Assembly (NCBI RefSeq): GCF_002836745.1
Contig: NZ_PJAR01000036.1
Coordinates: forward strand, 124,001 to 188,000
Direction: 5' to 3'
From: Glaciecola sp. 33A
Lineage (GTDB): Bacteria > Pseudomonadota > Gammaproteobacteria > Enterobacterales > Alteromonadaceae
DNA: 64,000 nt
Each line of letters starts with the position of its first letter. Position 1 is the first letter of the stretch. Below, in pieces: positions 8,841-18,057 of the stretch. Both the position numbers and the translations under genes were made by a program. Below the pieces are notes generated by a model. That model searched no databases. It was not told the DNA's origin and worked only from the letters and a program-made list of their open reading frames with translations.

Positions 8841-10640
8841 TTAGCCTTGATAAAAGTGCTCAGCATCCATCTGCATTAAGTTTTCTGAACCTGAGCTAAT
8901 CGCTGACACTAATGATCTAGTGCGGGTTAACATTCTATCAAAATAGAATTTTGCTGTTTGTAATTTAGCATTATAAAAATCAACTTCAGACGTCCCTTCG
9001 TCAATTTTCTGTTGCGCCACTACTGCCATTTTTAACCAAAAATAACCCACAGTGACATAACCAGAATACATAAGGTAGTCAACCGACGCTGCGCCCAGTT
9101 CATCAGGGTTCTTTGCCGCGGTCAAACCGATGTCATGAGTCATTTGTAGCCATTCATCAACGTGTGATTCAATTGCGTTTGACCAATGATTAAATTGCTT
9201 CTTATCACGAATAGTCGCGCAATAGCTTTTAATTTCACGAGTGAACACGTTTAAAAGTTCACCTTTTGAACCCATAATCTTACGCGCTAACAAATCAATA
9301 GCTTGAATACCCGTTGTGCCTTCATACATTGTACAAATACGAGTGTCGCGAGCCAACTGCTCCATGCCCCATTCTTTTATATAGCCGTGGCCACCAAATA
9401 CTTGCATGCCGTAACTTGTTGTTTCTTGTGCTGTTTCAGTTAAAAACGCCTTTACGATAGGCGTTAATAATGCCAGTTTTGATTCTGCTAATTTCTTTTC
9501 TTCTACCGATTGATCATGCTGCGTTATATCAACGAGTTGCATACAATAAATGGCAAGTGCTCGGTTACCTTCACGTAATGCTTTTTGCGTTAGCAGCATA
9601 CGTCGAACATCGGGATGAACAATAATAGGGTCAGCAGCTCCATCTGGATTTTTTACACCTGACATTGAACGAAATTGTGTTCTGTCTTGCGCATAAGCCA
9701 ATGCACCTTGAAAAGCGGCTTCAGTTGCAGACAAACCTTCGACACCTGTGCCGATTCTTGCCATGTTCATGAATACGAACATGCAATTTAAACCACGGTT
9801 GGGTTCTCCAATCAAAATAGCATTTGCTGAGTCAAAGTTTATAACGCAAGTTGCACTGCCTTTAATGCCCATCTTGTGCTCAATAGAACCACATTTAACC
9901 GTATTACGATCGGTAATATTTCCACTCGCGTCAACATTAAATTTTGGTACTATGAACAGTGAAATACCTCTCGTCCCCGCTGGTGCATCAGGCAACCTAG
10001 CCAACACAATGTGCACAATATTGTCAGACATATCATGTTCACCTGCGGAAATGAAAATTTTCGTTCCGGTCAGCTTATAATTACCGTCTTCTGCTGGTTC
10101 AGCCTTACATTTAAGCATACCTAAATCAGAGCCACAGTGTGATTCAGTTAAACACATCGTACCGGTCCAGCTACCTTCGACTAACTTTTCGAGATAGATT
10201 TTCTTCTGTTCTTCAGTACCATGAGCTTTGAGTGTTTCCATACAACCTTGACTCAGGCCTGGATACATTGCCCAACTGTGGTTTGCGCCCGAAAACCATT
10301 CTGCCATTGAGGTAGAAAGTGAATATGGAAGTCCCTGACCACCATACTCAACAGGGTGAGACATTGAGGGCCATCCACCGTCTACATATTGCTTATAAGC
10401 TTCTTTAAAGCCTGTTGGTGTGGTCACTACACCATCATTAAATTGGCAACCTTCTTCATCACCTGACGCGTTGATCGGTGCTAACACGTTTTCTGCGAAT
10501 TTAGCTGCTTCAGCGTAAATCGCACGAACTAGGTCATCAGTGGCATCTTCGAAGCCTAGGCGTTGGTAATGCTCTTCAAAACCAAATAATTCATTGGTCA
10601 CGAATAAAGTATCTCTTTGTGGTGCTTTAAAATTCTGCAT
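8841..10640 (-). CDS. Acyl-CoA dehydrogenase, 600-residue type
   Basis: A 599-residue flavoprotein of the larger acyl-CoA dehydrogenase class, which includes the DmdC-like enzymes. It has the N-terminal helical domain with GGWPSM and GGQGLP (about 89-105), the FAD/substrate-binding TMCLTESHCGSDLG segment (about 162-175) and KIFISAG, and a C-terminal domain with the conserved MYEGTTGIQAIDLLARK (about 433-449). It should form a trans-2-enoyl-CoA with an electron-transfer flavoprotein as acceptor. It lies 62 bases downstream of the FadB/FadJ-like gene, so the two steps of beta-oxidation are probably co-transcribed. Chain-length preference is not known. Confidence 0.95.
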   Translation of the reverse strand: MQNFKAPQRDTLFVTNELFGFEEHYQRLGFEDATDDLVRAIYAEAAKFAENVLAPINASGDEEGCQFNDGVVTTPTGFKEAYKQYVDGGWPSMSHPVEYGGQGLPYSLSTSMAEWFSGANHSWAMYPGLSQGCMETLKAHGTEEQKKIYLEKLVEGSWTGTMCLTESHCGSDLGMLKCKAEPAEDGNYKLTGTKIFISAGEHDMSDNIVHIVLARLPDAPAGTRGISLFIVPKFNVDASGNITDRNTVKCGSIEHKMGIKGSATCVINFDSANAILIGEPNRGLNCMFVFMNMARIGTGVEGLSATEAAFQGALAYAQDRTQFRSMSGVKNPDGAADPIIVHPDVRRMLLTQKALREGNRALAIYCMQLVDITQHDQSVEEKKLAESKLALLTPIVKAFLTETAQETTSYGMQVFGGHGYIKEWGMEQLARDTRICTMYEGTTGIQAIDLLARKIMGSKGELLNVFTREIKSYCATIRDKKQFNHWSNAIESHVDEWLQMTHDIGLTAAKNPDELGAASVDYLMYSGYVTVGYFWLKMAVVAQQKIDEGTSEVDFYNAKLQTAKFYFDRMLTRTRSLVSAISSGSENLMQMDAEHFYQG

Positions 10641-10702
10641 AGTATCCTCTGTGTGCTTTCAGATAACTGCTAACGTCAGTTATTTATCATATTTTACTTA
10701 AC

Positions 10703-12826
10703 TTACTTCACTGAAGCGAACATTTGGCCCGCATCAGCGAGATCGTTTAATAGTGGTGAAGGCGTAAACCAATGTTGTCCATATTCACCTAATGTTTCCT
10801 TATAATAATTCATGCGATCACGAATTTGCTTTAGCCCAATCTCATCAGCGAATTGCATTGGACCGCCTCTAAACACTGGAAATCCATAACCGTATACGTA
10901 AATAACATCGATATCACTGGATTTCGCGGCGATGCCTTCTTTAAGAATATCTGCTCCCTCATTAATCAATGGGTATATACAACGTTCTAAAATTTCTTGA
11001 TCTGAAATTTCACGTTGTTGAATACCTAATCGCTTAGCTTCTTGCTTCGCCATCTCGATAACGTCAGGGTCAGGTATTGGTTGACGACTTCCTTGCTCGT
11101 ATAAATAGGCACCCTTACCTACTTTTAATCCAACTCGGCCTTGTGCAACTAACTTGTCAGCCACAATACAATAACTTGGATCATGCGCAATAAATTCTCT
11201 GCGCGATTCACGCACAAAATAACCTATGTCTAAACCTGCCATGTCTCCCATAGTGAAAGGCCCCATTGGAAGTCCAAACTTACCGATGACTCTGTCAACT
11301 TGCTCAGGTGTCGCTCCTTCAAGCATGAGGCGGTTAGCTTCTCTGCCATATGGCTCTATCATTCTATTCCCCACGAAACCAAAACAAACACCGACTAAAA
11401 CGCCAACCTTACGGATAATTTTAGCTAATTTCATTGCTGTTTTGATAACCTCATCGCTGGTCTTCTCTCCGCGCACGATTTCAAGCAGTTTCATGACGTT
11501 TGCCGGTGAAAAGAAATGCAAACCAATAACATCTTGCGGTCGAGAGATTGAAGCCGCTATTTCATTCAAGTCAAGTGTAGAGGTATTTGAAGCTAAAATG
11601 GCGCCCGGTTTACATACCTCATCCAACATACCAAATACTTCTTTTTTAACAGACATTTTTTCAAATACCGCTTCAATAACTAAATCCACATCAGACAAAT
11701 CGCCATAACTGGTCGTGCCCGTTAATAGCGTCATACGCTGCTCAACTTGCTCTGAAGTTAACTTTCCTTTTTTAGCTGAATTTTCATAGTTTCGACGAAT
11801 AAGCGCAAGCCCTTTATCCAAGGCCTCTTGCTGTAGCTCGAGCATAATCACCGGGATACCAGCATTGGCAAAATTCATCGCAATGCCGCCACCCATTGTG
11901 CCGGCGCCAATCACTGCGACTTGTTTAATATCGCGGGCTTTTACGTCCCTTGCAATCCCTTGAACATGGGATGCGGCTCTTTCAGCAAAAAAGAAATGCT
12001 GTTGTGCTCGGGCTTGAGATGTTGTCATGCACTCCATGAATAATTCCGTTTCGCGAGCAAGACCGGATTTAAAATCATGCGTAAAAGCAGATTTTACTGC
12101 TAACACACACTGACCCGGCGCAAAAAATCCTGTTGATTTTGCAGCGACACCTTGGCTATATTGCGCAAACAATGTTTCGATATCGTCGCTCATCGCTAAG
12201 TCAATATCGCACACTCTTTTCACTGGCATGTCCTTTTCAACAACGTCATTCGCAAAGTTCATTGCAGCGCCTTGCAGATCCTCTGCAGAATCCACAATAA
12301 GATCGAAGACATTGCCAAGAGCAGTAACAGGAGTCGGCGTGCCAGTTACAATCATATCTAATGCAGTTTTCAAATCTGTTAGTCTAGGTAATCTTTGCGT
12401 TCCACCTGCACCGGGTAAAATACCCAGATGTACTTCAGGCAAACCCACTTTATTTTTAGCGTGAGTTATTCGATAGTGACACGACAGCGCAAGTTCGAGT
12501 CCACCACCGAAGGCATTACCACCCACAATTGCAATAACTGGCTTGGTCGATCGTTCAATTACCTCAAGTACTTCTGGCAACGTCGGAGACAAGTCACCGC
12601 CACTAAATTCTGAGATGTCCGCGCCAGCACTAAATAGCGGTAAGTGCGAATGCAGTACGATTGCTTTTACCTTATCGTCACTCAAGGCTTTCTCAACACT
12701 TTCAATAATACCGACTCTTACCGCTTTTGATAAAGCGTTTACAGGAGCGCTGTTTAACCCTACGAGTGCAAAATGCTGCTCTTGAACATAAGTAATTGGA
12801 CTTACTGAAGTAGTTTCGTTCGACAT
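10703..12826 (-). CDS. Multifunctional enoyl-CoA hydratase / 3-hydroxyacyl-CoA dehydrogenase
   Basis: A 707-residue FadB/FadJ-like protein. The N-terminal crotonase domain (about 10-190) has GGGLELALSCHYR and PEVHLGILPGAGGTQRLPR, with both catalytic Glu positions. The NAD-binding domain starts near 308 (VAVIGAGTMGGGIAMNFA), followed by IGLHFFSPANVMKLLEIV and two C-terminal 3HCDH domains. It hydrates enoyl-CoA and oxidises the L-3-hydroxyacyl-CoA. The layout resembles the peroxisomal bifunctional enzyme and lacks a linked thiolase gene. An upstream in-frame TTG at 12838 exists, but ATG 12826 has GGGA eight bases upstream. Confidence 0.95.
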   Translation of the reverse strand: MSNETTSVSPITYVQEQHFALVGLNSAPVNALSKAVRVGIIESVEKALSDDKVKAIVLHSHLPLFSAGADISEFSGGDLSPTLPEVLEVIERSTKPVIAIVGGNAFGGGLELALSCHYRITHAKNKVGLPEVHLGILPGAGGTQRLPRLTDLKTALDMIVTGTPTPVTALGNVFDLIVDSAEDLQGAAMNFANDVVEKDMPVKRVCDIDLAMSDDIETLFAQYSQGVAAKSTGFFAPGQCVLAVKSAFTHDFKSGLARETELFMECMTTSQARAQQHFFFAERAASHVQGIARDVKARDIKQVAVIGAGTMGGGIAMNFANAGIPVIMLELQQEALDKGLALIRRNYENSAKKGKLTSEQVEQRMTLLTGTTSYGDLSDVDLVIEAVFEKMSVKKEVFGMLDEVCKPGAILASNTSTLDLNEIAASISRPQDVIGLHFFSPANVMKLLEIVRGEKTSDEVIKTAMKLAKIIRKVGVLVGVCFGFVGNRMIEPYGREANRLMLEGATPEQVDRVIGKFGLPMGPFTMGDMAGLDIGYFVRESRREFIAHDPSYCIVADKLVAQGRVGLKVGKGAYLYEQGSRQPIPDPDVIEMAKQEAKRLGIQQREISDQEILERCIYPLINEGADILKEGIAAKSSDIDVIYVYGYGFPVFRGGPMQFADEIGLKQIRDRMNYYKETLGEYGQHWFTPSPLLNDLADAGQMFASVK

Positions 12827-13345
12827 GACTTTTCCCAAATTTGACTAATAGGGTAAGACTATGGCAAATGTTGCTATCAGCCCACTTTATTGATTTTATA
12901 TAGCAAAATAAGTTTGACTGATTAAGTTTGCATATTGAATCGGCAGATCCATTTTTAATAGTCAATTTAACGGTCATGCGACATGCCCATTATTTAGCCC
13001 AAGGCATATTATAGATGTAGCAGGATTAAACTGAAGAACACCGAGCTATGCTCAACGCAATCATTTTACTATTAACACCGAAAATACGTATGCGAATTGA
13101 CAAGTTATTTAAATTTCCGTTTAAGTCACGCTCTTATTAGGCTGCAAGCTTTAAAGAAGAAAAATATTAGGCTTATATCTACTTTCACCTAAAAATATAA
13201 CTTATTGTTATTACTATATTTTTTATACTAAAGTTTAAATAGTAAGTATTGATTTTAATACCATAGTATTCAGCATCTGACTGAACGAACGGGTCTTAGT
13301 CCGTATATTCATTTGGAATTAAAATATTGAAAAGGTGTAAATATC
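12827..13345. other. AT-rich intergenic region, no gene seen
   Basis: About 520 bases between two divergent transcription units. It must hold promoters for the FadB/FadJ-like operon (left) and the small secreted protein (right). I see no tRNA, no terminator and no frame with a credible ribosome site. The sequence is strongly A/T-rich from 13140 onward. Confidence 0.5.
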
Positions 13346-13744
13346 ATGTTGAAAACGAAATTATACGCACTTGTAGTGGCGCTGCCGTTTGTCTTAGTGT
13401 CAGCACCATCTCAAGCAAGTGAAGTTGAAGAAGCATTGGCTAATATCTGCAACATCGTTGTTGCTGACGATAAAAGTGAATTACGTAAAAAGATTAGAAT
13501 TGTACGTTCTAACTTCAGACTCCAATTGAAAGACTATTATACCGGCATAAAATGCAATGGTAATAGTATGATCCGCGAGGCTGTGCTTAACAATTCAGTT
13601 GAAGCTGGAACGCTATTAGTTAAAAAGATGCCTAAAAAAGATTTATCTTCTCCAGAAGACGATGGTAAAACTTTACAAGCATGGATAAGTGAGCAGGGTT
13701 TGGCTGACAATCCAATTGCTATCGCTCTTCAAGAACGTATCTAA
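13346..13744 (+). CDS. Small exported protein, DUF3718-like
   Basis: 132 residues with a signal peptide (about 1-24, cleavage near PSQAS-E). The mature part has two Cys (near positions 34 and 69), a basic K-S-E-L-R-K-K-I-R-I-V-R helix and a following I-K-C-N-G-N-S-M-I-R motif. This resembles DUF3718 proteins common in Alteromonadales, which I infer from pattern and not from a search. The function is unknown. It is monocistronic, with a ribosome site (AAAAGGTG) upstream and a strong terminator downstream. Confidence 0.7.
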   Translation: MLKTKLYALVVALPFVLVSAPSQASEVEEALANICNIVVADDKSELRKKIRIVRSNFRLQLKDYYTGIKCNGNSMIREAVLNNSVEAGTLLVKKMPKKDLSSPEDDGKTLQAWISEQGLADNPIAIALQERI

Positions 13745-13809
13745 TACGTTTTTAGTGACCATTTTGGAAACCAGTTCAACATGGTAGACGAAGCATCCTT
13801 CGTCACTTA

Positions 13810-13837
13810 GGGCGACTCGCCTGAGTCGCCCTTTTTT
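13810..13837 (+). terminator. Terminator of the DUF3718-like gene
   Basis: A perfect 9-bp stem GGGCGACTC / GAGTCGCCC with a GCCT loop is followed by six T residues, about 65 bases after the stop codon. Confidence 0.93.
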
Positions 13838-13907
13838 ATGCATACTTCTCTACATAAGCAATTAAACTCAATGCGTTTATGGTCTATTGACTTAACGGTA
13901 AAAAATC

Positions 13908-14882
13908 TTAAAGTGTAATAATCACTTTGCCTTTTACTTTTCTATCTGTCACTTTATTAACTGCATCAACTGCATCAGCTAGTGCAAATCGCTCATCCAC
14001 AATGACTTTAATTTTACCTTGTAAATACCAGCTTAACAGCTCTTTCATATTCGCCATAAAATCTTGCGGTTGATGTTGTGTAAATGACCCCCAAAACACA
14101 CCAACAACTGAAAATCCTTTGACTAACGACAGATTAACTGGAAATTTAGGTATTTCGCCACCCGCAAAGCCAATCACCAGCAGTCGTCCATTCCACGCCA
14201 TACTGCGTGAGCATATATGAAACATATCTCCACCAACACATTCATAAACAACGTCTACGCCTTTGCCCTTGGTGTGCTCTTTAATCGCCGCTTTTAAATC
14301 TATGCCCGTGTAATTAATACAAATATCAGCACCATTGTCTTTTGCCACTTGGCACTTTTCGTCAGTCGAACAAACCGCAATGACTTTTGCGCCCATCAAC
14401 TTACCAATTTGAACTGCAGCTAAACCGGTTCCACCAGCAGCGCCAGTAACTAATAAAGTATCAGAACTTGATAAATTAGCTCTTTGCTTTAAGGCATGAT
14501 GCGCGGTTGCATGCGCAGTTACTAATGCAGAAGCTTCATCCAGCGGGATGCCATCAGGTAAAGGAATAACATGAGTTGCAGGCAATTCAACTTTTTCAGC
14601 ATAACCGCCTAACATACATAAACCAATCACCTTTTGACCCACTTTCAAATAAGGCACACCTTCACCTATTTCAGATATAGTGCCCGCAACTTCACTGCCA
14701 GGGACAAAAGGTAAGTCAGGTTTCATTTGATACAGACCTTGTACTAACAAGCTGTCAGGAAAATTAACACCTGCTGCGGCGACATCAACAACAACATTAC
14801 CTTTGGAGGCGGTAGGATCGGGCATGTCTTGTAGTGTTAGTTGTGAAACAGGTGCAAACTCATTGCAAACAATCGCTTTCAT
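13908..14882 (-). CDS. MDR-family NAD(P)H:quinone oxidoreductase-like protein
   Basis: 324 residues of the zinc-free medium-chain dehydrogenase/reductase type. It has an N-terminal GroES-like domain (AAGVNFPD, PGSEVAG), the nucleotide-binding GAAGGTGLAAVQIGK (about 146-160), and YECVGGDMF. No structural zinc-site cysteine cluster is seen. It may reduce a quinone or an enoyl-CoA-like compound. It is the last gene of a four-gene operon; its ATG follows the APH-family stop with no gap, and the ribosome site (AAGGAAG) lies in the end of that gene. The tight coupling suggests a role in the same acyl-CoA pathway. Confidence 0.9.
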   Translation of the reverse strand: MKAIVCNEFAPVSQLTLQDMPDPTASKGNVVVDVAAAGVNFPDSLLVQGLYQMKPDLPFVPGSEVAGTISEIGEGVPYLKVGQKVIGLCMLGGYAEKVELPATHVIPLPDGIPLDEASALVTAHATAHHALKQRANLSSSDTLLVTGAAGGTGLAAVQIGKLMGAKVIAVCSTDEKCQVAKDNGADICINYTGIDLKAAIKEHTKGKGVDVVYECVGGDMFHICSRSMAWNGRLLVIGFAGGEIPKFPVNLSLVKGFSVVGVFWGSFTQHQPQDFMANMKELLSWYLQGKIKVIVDERFALADAVDAVNKVTDRKVKGKVIITL

Positions 14883-14883
14883 G

Positions 14884-15942
14884 TTAATAATCTTCCTTTA
14901 TAGCTCGCACTGCGAGGTTTGATAATGGTGTTAATAGATGCTCTAGTTCCAAGGCTTTTGGATTTGAAGCGTTACCATCTTTGCCTCGTTTTACGACGCC
15001 TTGGACTATAGAGAGTAGTCGAAAAAAGCTAAATGCGATATAAAACTGCCAATTGTCTATCTTGTCGATACCGATGCGTTCGCAATAAAGTGCAACATAA
15101 TCTTCTTCACTCGGTATACCCAACTCTTCTCTGTATACACCGCCCAAGCCTGGCACATTACCCATATTTGCAGGTAACCTTAATTGCATACATTGATAGG
15201 CCAAATCAGCATAAGGATGGCCTAGGGTTGATAGCTCCCAATCAAGGATCGCACATAGATCTTGGCTATCCTGAGAAAATATCATATTGTCCAAACGGAA
15301 ATCGCCATGCACTATCGATATTAAACCATCATCATCAGGTAAATTTTCACCTAACCATTTGATCAGAAATTCCGCATTATGGTTTTCTTCTGTTTTGGCT
15401 GCAATATATTGTTTTGTCCATCTATCTAATTGACGGGCAAAATAATTCCCCGGTCGGCCAAAGCCAGCTAAGCCAACATCCTGTGGATTAATACGATGTA
15501 AATTCACTAATGCTAAATTCATTTGGTCATATATTTTTGCACGTTTTGAATTTGGTGATTCACCGAAACAAGGTCGTTCATCTAATGTCGCTAATGCGGC
15601 ATTCCAAAATATATCGCCGGTGACAAAGCTCATTATAAAAAATTGGCTTCCAATAACCTCCTTGTCGGTGCAAAGGTGTATGGCTTTTGGCACCGGAACG
15701 TTGCTTGATTGCAAAGCCCGGATAACTTTATACTCGCGATCTACCGCGTGAGCTGATTTAAGCAAATGGCCCAACGGTTGTCGCCGTAATACCAATTCAC
15801 CTGTCGTCGTAGTCAATTTAAAACTCGGATTTGATTGCCCTCCACTGAATTTTTCGAGGGTTAGCAGCGCACCTACTTCCGGCACATTGCGATCGCAATA
15901 TACTTGAAGTGTTATCAGGTCTGGTGTGATTTTAAAGCTCAT
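14884..15942 (-). CDS. APH-type phosphotransferase (ACAD10/11-like kinase domain)
   Basis: 352 residues with a kinase-like fold. It has the N-lobe SGGQSNPSFKL, a catalytic loop IVHGDFRLDNMIF (about 212-224) and the metal-binding AILDWELSTLGHPYADLAY. This family matches the kinase half of mammalian ACAD10/ACAD11 and of bacterial LvaA-type proteins, which phosphorylate 4-hydroxyacyl-CoA so that a partner acyl-CoA dehydrogenase can remove the group. Here kinase and dehydrogenase are separate adjacent genes, 9 bases apart, which supports that role. Aminoglycoside resistance is not implied. Confidence 0.9.
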   Translation of the reverse strand: MSFKITPDLITLQVYCDRNVPEVGALLTLEKFSGGQSNPSFKLTTTTGELVLRRQPLGHLLKSAHAVDREYKVIRALQSSNVPVPKAIHLCTDKEVIGSQFFIMSFVTGDIFWNAALATLDERPCFGESPNSKRAKIYDQMNLALVNLHRINPQDVGLAGFGRPGNYFARQLDRWTKQYIAAKTEENHNAEFLIKWLGENLPDDDGLISIVHGDFRLDNMIFSQDSQDLCAILDWELSTLGHPYADLAYQCMQLRLPANMGNVPGLGGVYREELGIPSEEDYVALYCERIGIDKIDNWQFYIAFSFFRLLSIVQGVVKRGKDGNASNPKALELEHLLTPLSNLAVRAIKEDY

Positions 15943-15951
15943 GAATTTGAT

Positions 15952-17175
15952 TTACTTATTCTTGGCAGACATTTGCTGAACTAAATTCCTACCCAATTGC
16001 ATCATATGCACTTGATCAGGGCCATCAGCCAATCGAATAGTGCGCGCATAAGCTAGTTTTTCACTCAAGGTTGTGTCTTGTGACGTTCCCTCTGCACCGT
16101 GAATTTGAATCGCTTCATCAATTACTTCACAGGCCATTTTAGGAGCAACAATTTTAATTGCGGCAATAATATTTTTCGCAACTTTATTGCCATACTTATC
16201 CATATGGTCTGCCGCTTTTAATGTCAGTAATCTAGCTTGTTCAATTTTGCAATACATCTGCGCTAAACTCTCGCGTACAGATTGCTGTTTGCTCAAGGGC
16301 TGACCAAAAGCAATACGTTCTTCAACTCGCGCACATGCTTCATCTAATGCTCGTTGAGCACAACCAATAAGGCGCATACAGTGATGGATCCGACCCGGAC
16401 CCAAACGACCTTGAGCAATTTCAAAACCTTTACCTTCACCCACGAGTAAGCTGCTAGCTGGCACCCGTACGTTCTCGAAAAGGATTTCGGCATGACCAAC
16501 TGGCTGATCGAGGTAGCCCATCGCGGACATCGGGCGAACGATAGTCACACCAGCTGTATCTAGAGGTACTAAAATTTGAGATTGCTGTTCATGCCTAGCC
16601 GCTGTGGTGTCAGTTTTACCCATTACCACCATTATCCTGCAGTTTTCGTTCATTGCACCGCTGGTATACCATTTGCGTCCATTAACAACATACTCATCGC
16701 CTTCACGCTGAATTGACGTTTCAATATTGGTTGCATCTGAAGAGGCCACTGCGGGTTCTGTCATCGCAAATGCCGAACGCAGTTCACCATTTAGCAGGGG
16801 CTCTAGCCATTTTTTTTGCTGCTCTGAATTACCATACTTTGCCAATACTTCCATATTACCGGTATCAGGGGCACTGCAGTTGAATACTTCTGAGCTCCAC
16901 AATACACGGCCCATCAATTCACAAAGTGGTGCATACTCAAGATTCGTTAACCCTGCGCCATATGGTAGATATTCGCTCGGTAAAAACAAATTCCATAAAC
17001 CGGCTTCTTTGGCTTTTACCTTTAGGTCATGCATCAATTGCGGAGTGACCCATGGATTTTCGGATTGGTGCACCAAGTCATGATAAATAGCTTCATTTGG
17101 ATAGATATTTTCATCCATAAACGCCTGCAATTTATCAATTAAATTTTGCGTTTTTTCAGTGTAATCAAAGTTCAT
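15952..17175 (-). CDS. Acyl-CoA dehydrogenase (ACAD10/11-like)
   Basis: 407 residues. It contains [19 protein letters not shown] (about 136-154), [12 protein letters not shown], the [13 protein letters not shown] segment and the C-terminal [33 protein letters not shown]. The GRIHHCMR and [10 protein letters not shown] segments are typical of the subgroup found with APH-type kinases. It oxidises an acyl-CoA, passing electrons to ETF. In the human homologues the same domain processes 4-phospho-acyl-CoA. The gene follows the histidine phosphatase by 34 bases. Confidence 0.93.
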   Translation of the reverse strand: MNFDYTEKTQNLIDKLQAFMDENIYPNEAIYHDLVHQSENPWVTPQLMHDLKVKAKEAGLWNLFLPSEYLPYGAGLTNLEYAPLCELMGRVLWSSEVFNCSAPDTGNMEVLAKYGNSEQQKKWLEPLLNGELRSAFAMTEPAVASSDATNIETSIQREGDEYVVNGRKWYTSGAMNENCRIMVVMGKTDTTAARHEQQSQILVPLDTAGVTIVRPMSAMGYLDQPVGHAEILFENVRVPASSLLVGEGKGFEIAQGRLGPGRIHHCMRLIGCAQRALDEACARVEERIAFGQPLSKQQSVRESLAQMYCKIEQARLLTLKAADHMDKYGNKVAKNIIAAIKIVAPKMACEVIDEAIQIHGAEGTSQDTTLSEKLAYARTIRLADGPDQVHMMQLGRNLVQQMSAKNK

Positions 17176-17209
17176 ATTCGCCCCATGCTTAAGCTAGTTA
17201 TTTAGTTTA

Positions 17210-17881
17210 TTAACTGTATGTAATTAATGATTTATGCTCCGGCAAATCTAAATGCCCCACATTATTGAAACTGCTTAGTTGAATACCTTCACGGTTAAAG
17301 AAAAAATGATTAATACTCGTGTTCTTAATTTGCAAATTAAAGTTAACCGTTTTATCTACTGTTAATGCCAACATATTCATCATCGTTATGGCAATTGCGC
17401 CACCTGAGCTTGCCACCAGCACATTCTTAGCGTCTGATGCACAAATACGCTCTACTGCATCTGCAACACGGCCTGTAAATTGATCCCATGATTCAGGTAG
17501 GTTGTTACCAATTTCCTGTTGAGACCAAGCGAACATCGCACTCTTTAATAAGCGATAGAATTCGGATCTTGGCGAATCGTCAGCAGGACGCATCAGAGGA
17601 TTAACGGCTAAATAGGCACTCACAACTGCGTCAAAGTCAAATTCGTTCCAACCCGAGTCGGTAATAACAGGTATCGCAGTTTCACCGCCTTTCTGTATAC
17701 CTGCAGCCGTTTCCTTGTGCCTGCGCATATCGCCCGTTACCACACTATCAAATGCAATATCGCGCTCTGCAAAGTACTGTCCTAATAACAACGACTGTTT
17801 ATGTCCGATGTCACTCAACTTGTCATAGTCTGCTGCGCCAAAGGACGCCTGACCGTGACGAACGAGATATAATTGAGCCAT
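17210..17881 (-). CDS. Histidine phosphatase family protein
   Basis: 223 residues with the phosphoglycerate-mutase-like catalytic motif YLVRHGQASFG at 5-15, a downstream Arg (GDMRRHKETA) and a second His region (near residue 160, SSGGAIAIT in place of the usual SHGG). Loss of the second His is notable and could mean altered chemistry. It is the first gene of the operon with the ACAD, kinase and MDR genes. It may remove a phosphate in that pathway, but this is inference. The ATG has AAAAGGAAC upstream. Confidence 0.9.
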   Translation of the reverse strand: MAQLYLVRHGQASFGAADYDKLSDIGHKQSLLLGQYFAERDIAFDSVVTGDMRRHKETAAGIQKGGETAIPVITDSGWNEFDFDAVVSAYLAVNPLMRPADDSPRSEFYRLLKSAMFAWSQQEIGNNLPESWDQFTGRVADAVERICASDAKNVLVASSGGAIAITMMNMLALTVDKTVNFNLQIKNTSINHFFFNREGIQLSSFNNVGHLDLPEHKSLITYS

Positions 17882-17981
17882 GTATTGTTCCTTTTAAGTG
17901 TAAACAAAATGTTATGTTCTTTGGTAGCATAAGGGTAATTGATTGTTGTGATATAGGGTTATTCATGAATTGTATGGAAAC

Positions 17982-18023
17982 CTGTTTGAGATCAACTTCA
18001 TACTAACAGTCTTGACCTATAAT
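17982..18023 (+). promoter_or_regulatory. Putative FNR-like site and promoter of hemN
   Basis: CTGTT-TGAG-ATCAA at 17982-17995 matches eight of ten conserved positions of the FNR box. A perfect TATAAT at 18018-18023 puts the start near 18030, so the site is centred at about minus 41.5, the class II activator position. Anaerobic hemN genes are known FNR/Anr targets. Confidence 0.55.
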
Positions 18024-18057
18024 CTTGCATCAATCAATTAATAATGTAGGAGATAAT

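Noticed and set aside
12702-12977. 91-codon minus-strand frame upstream of the FadB/FadJ-like gene
   Set aside because: It overlaps the start of a clear gene in another frame and has no ribosome site or protein similarity.
14884-15942. Aminoglycoside resistance kinase
   Set aside because: The APH fold is present, but the operon with an ACAD and the motifs indicate an acyl-CoA pathway kinase.
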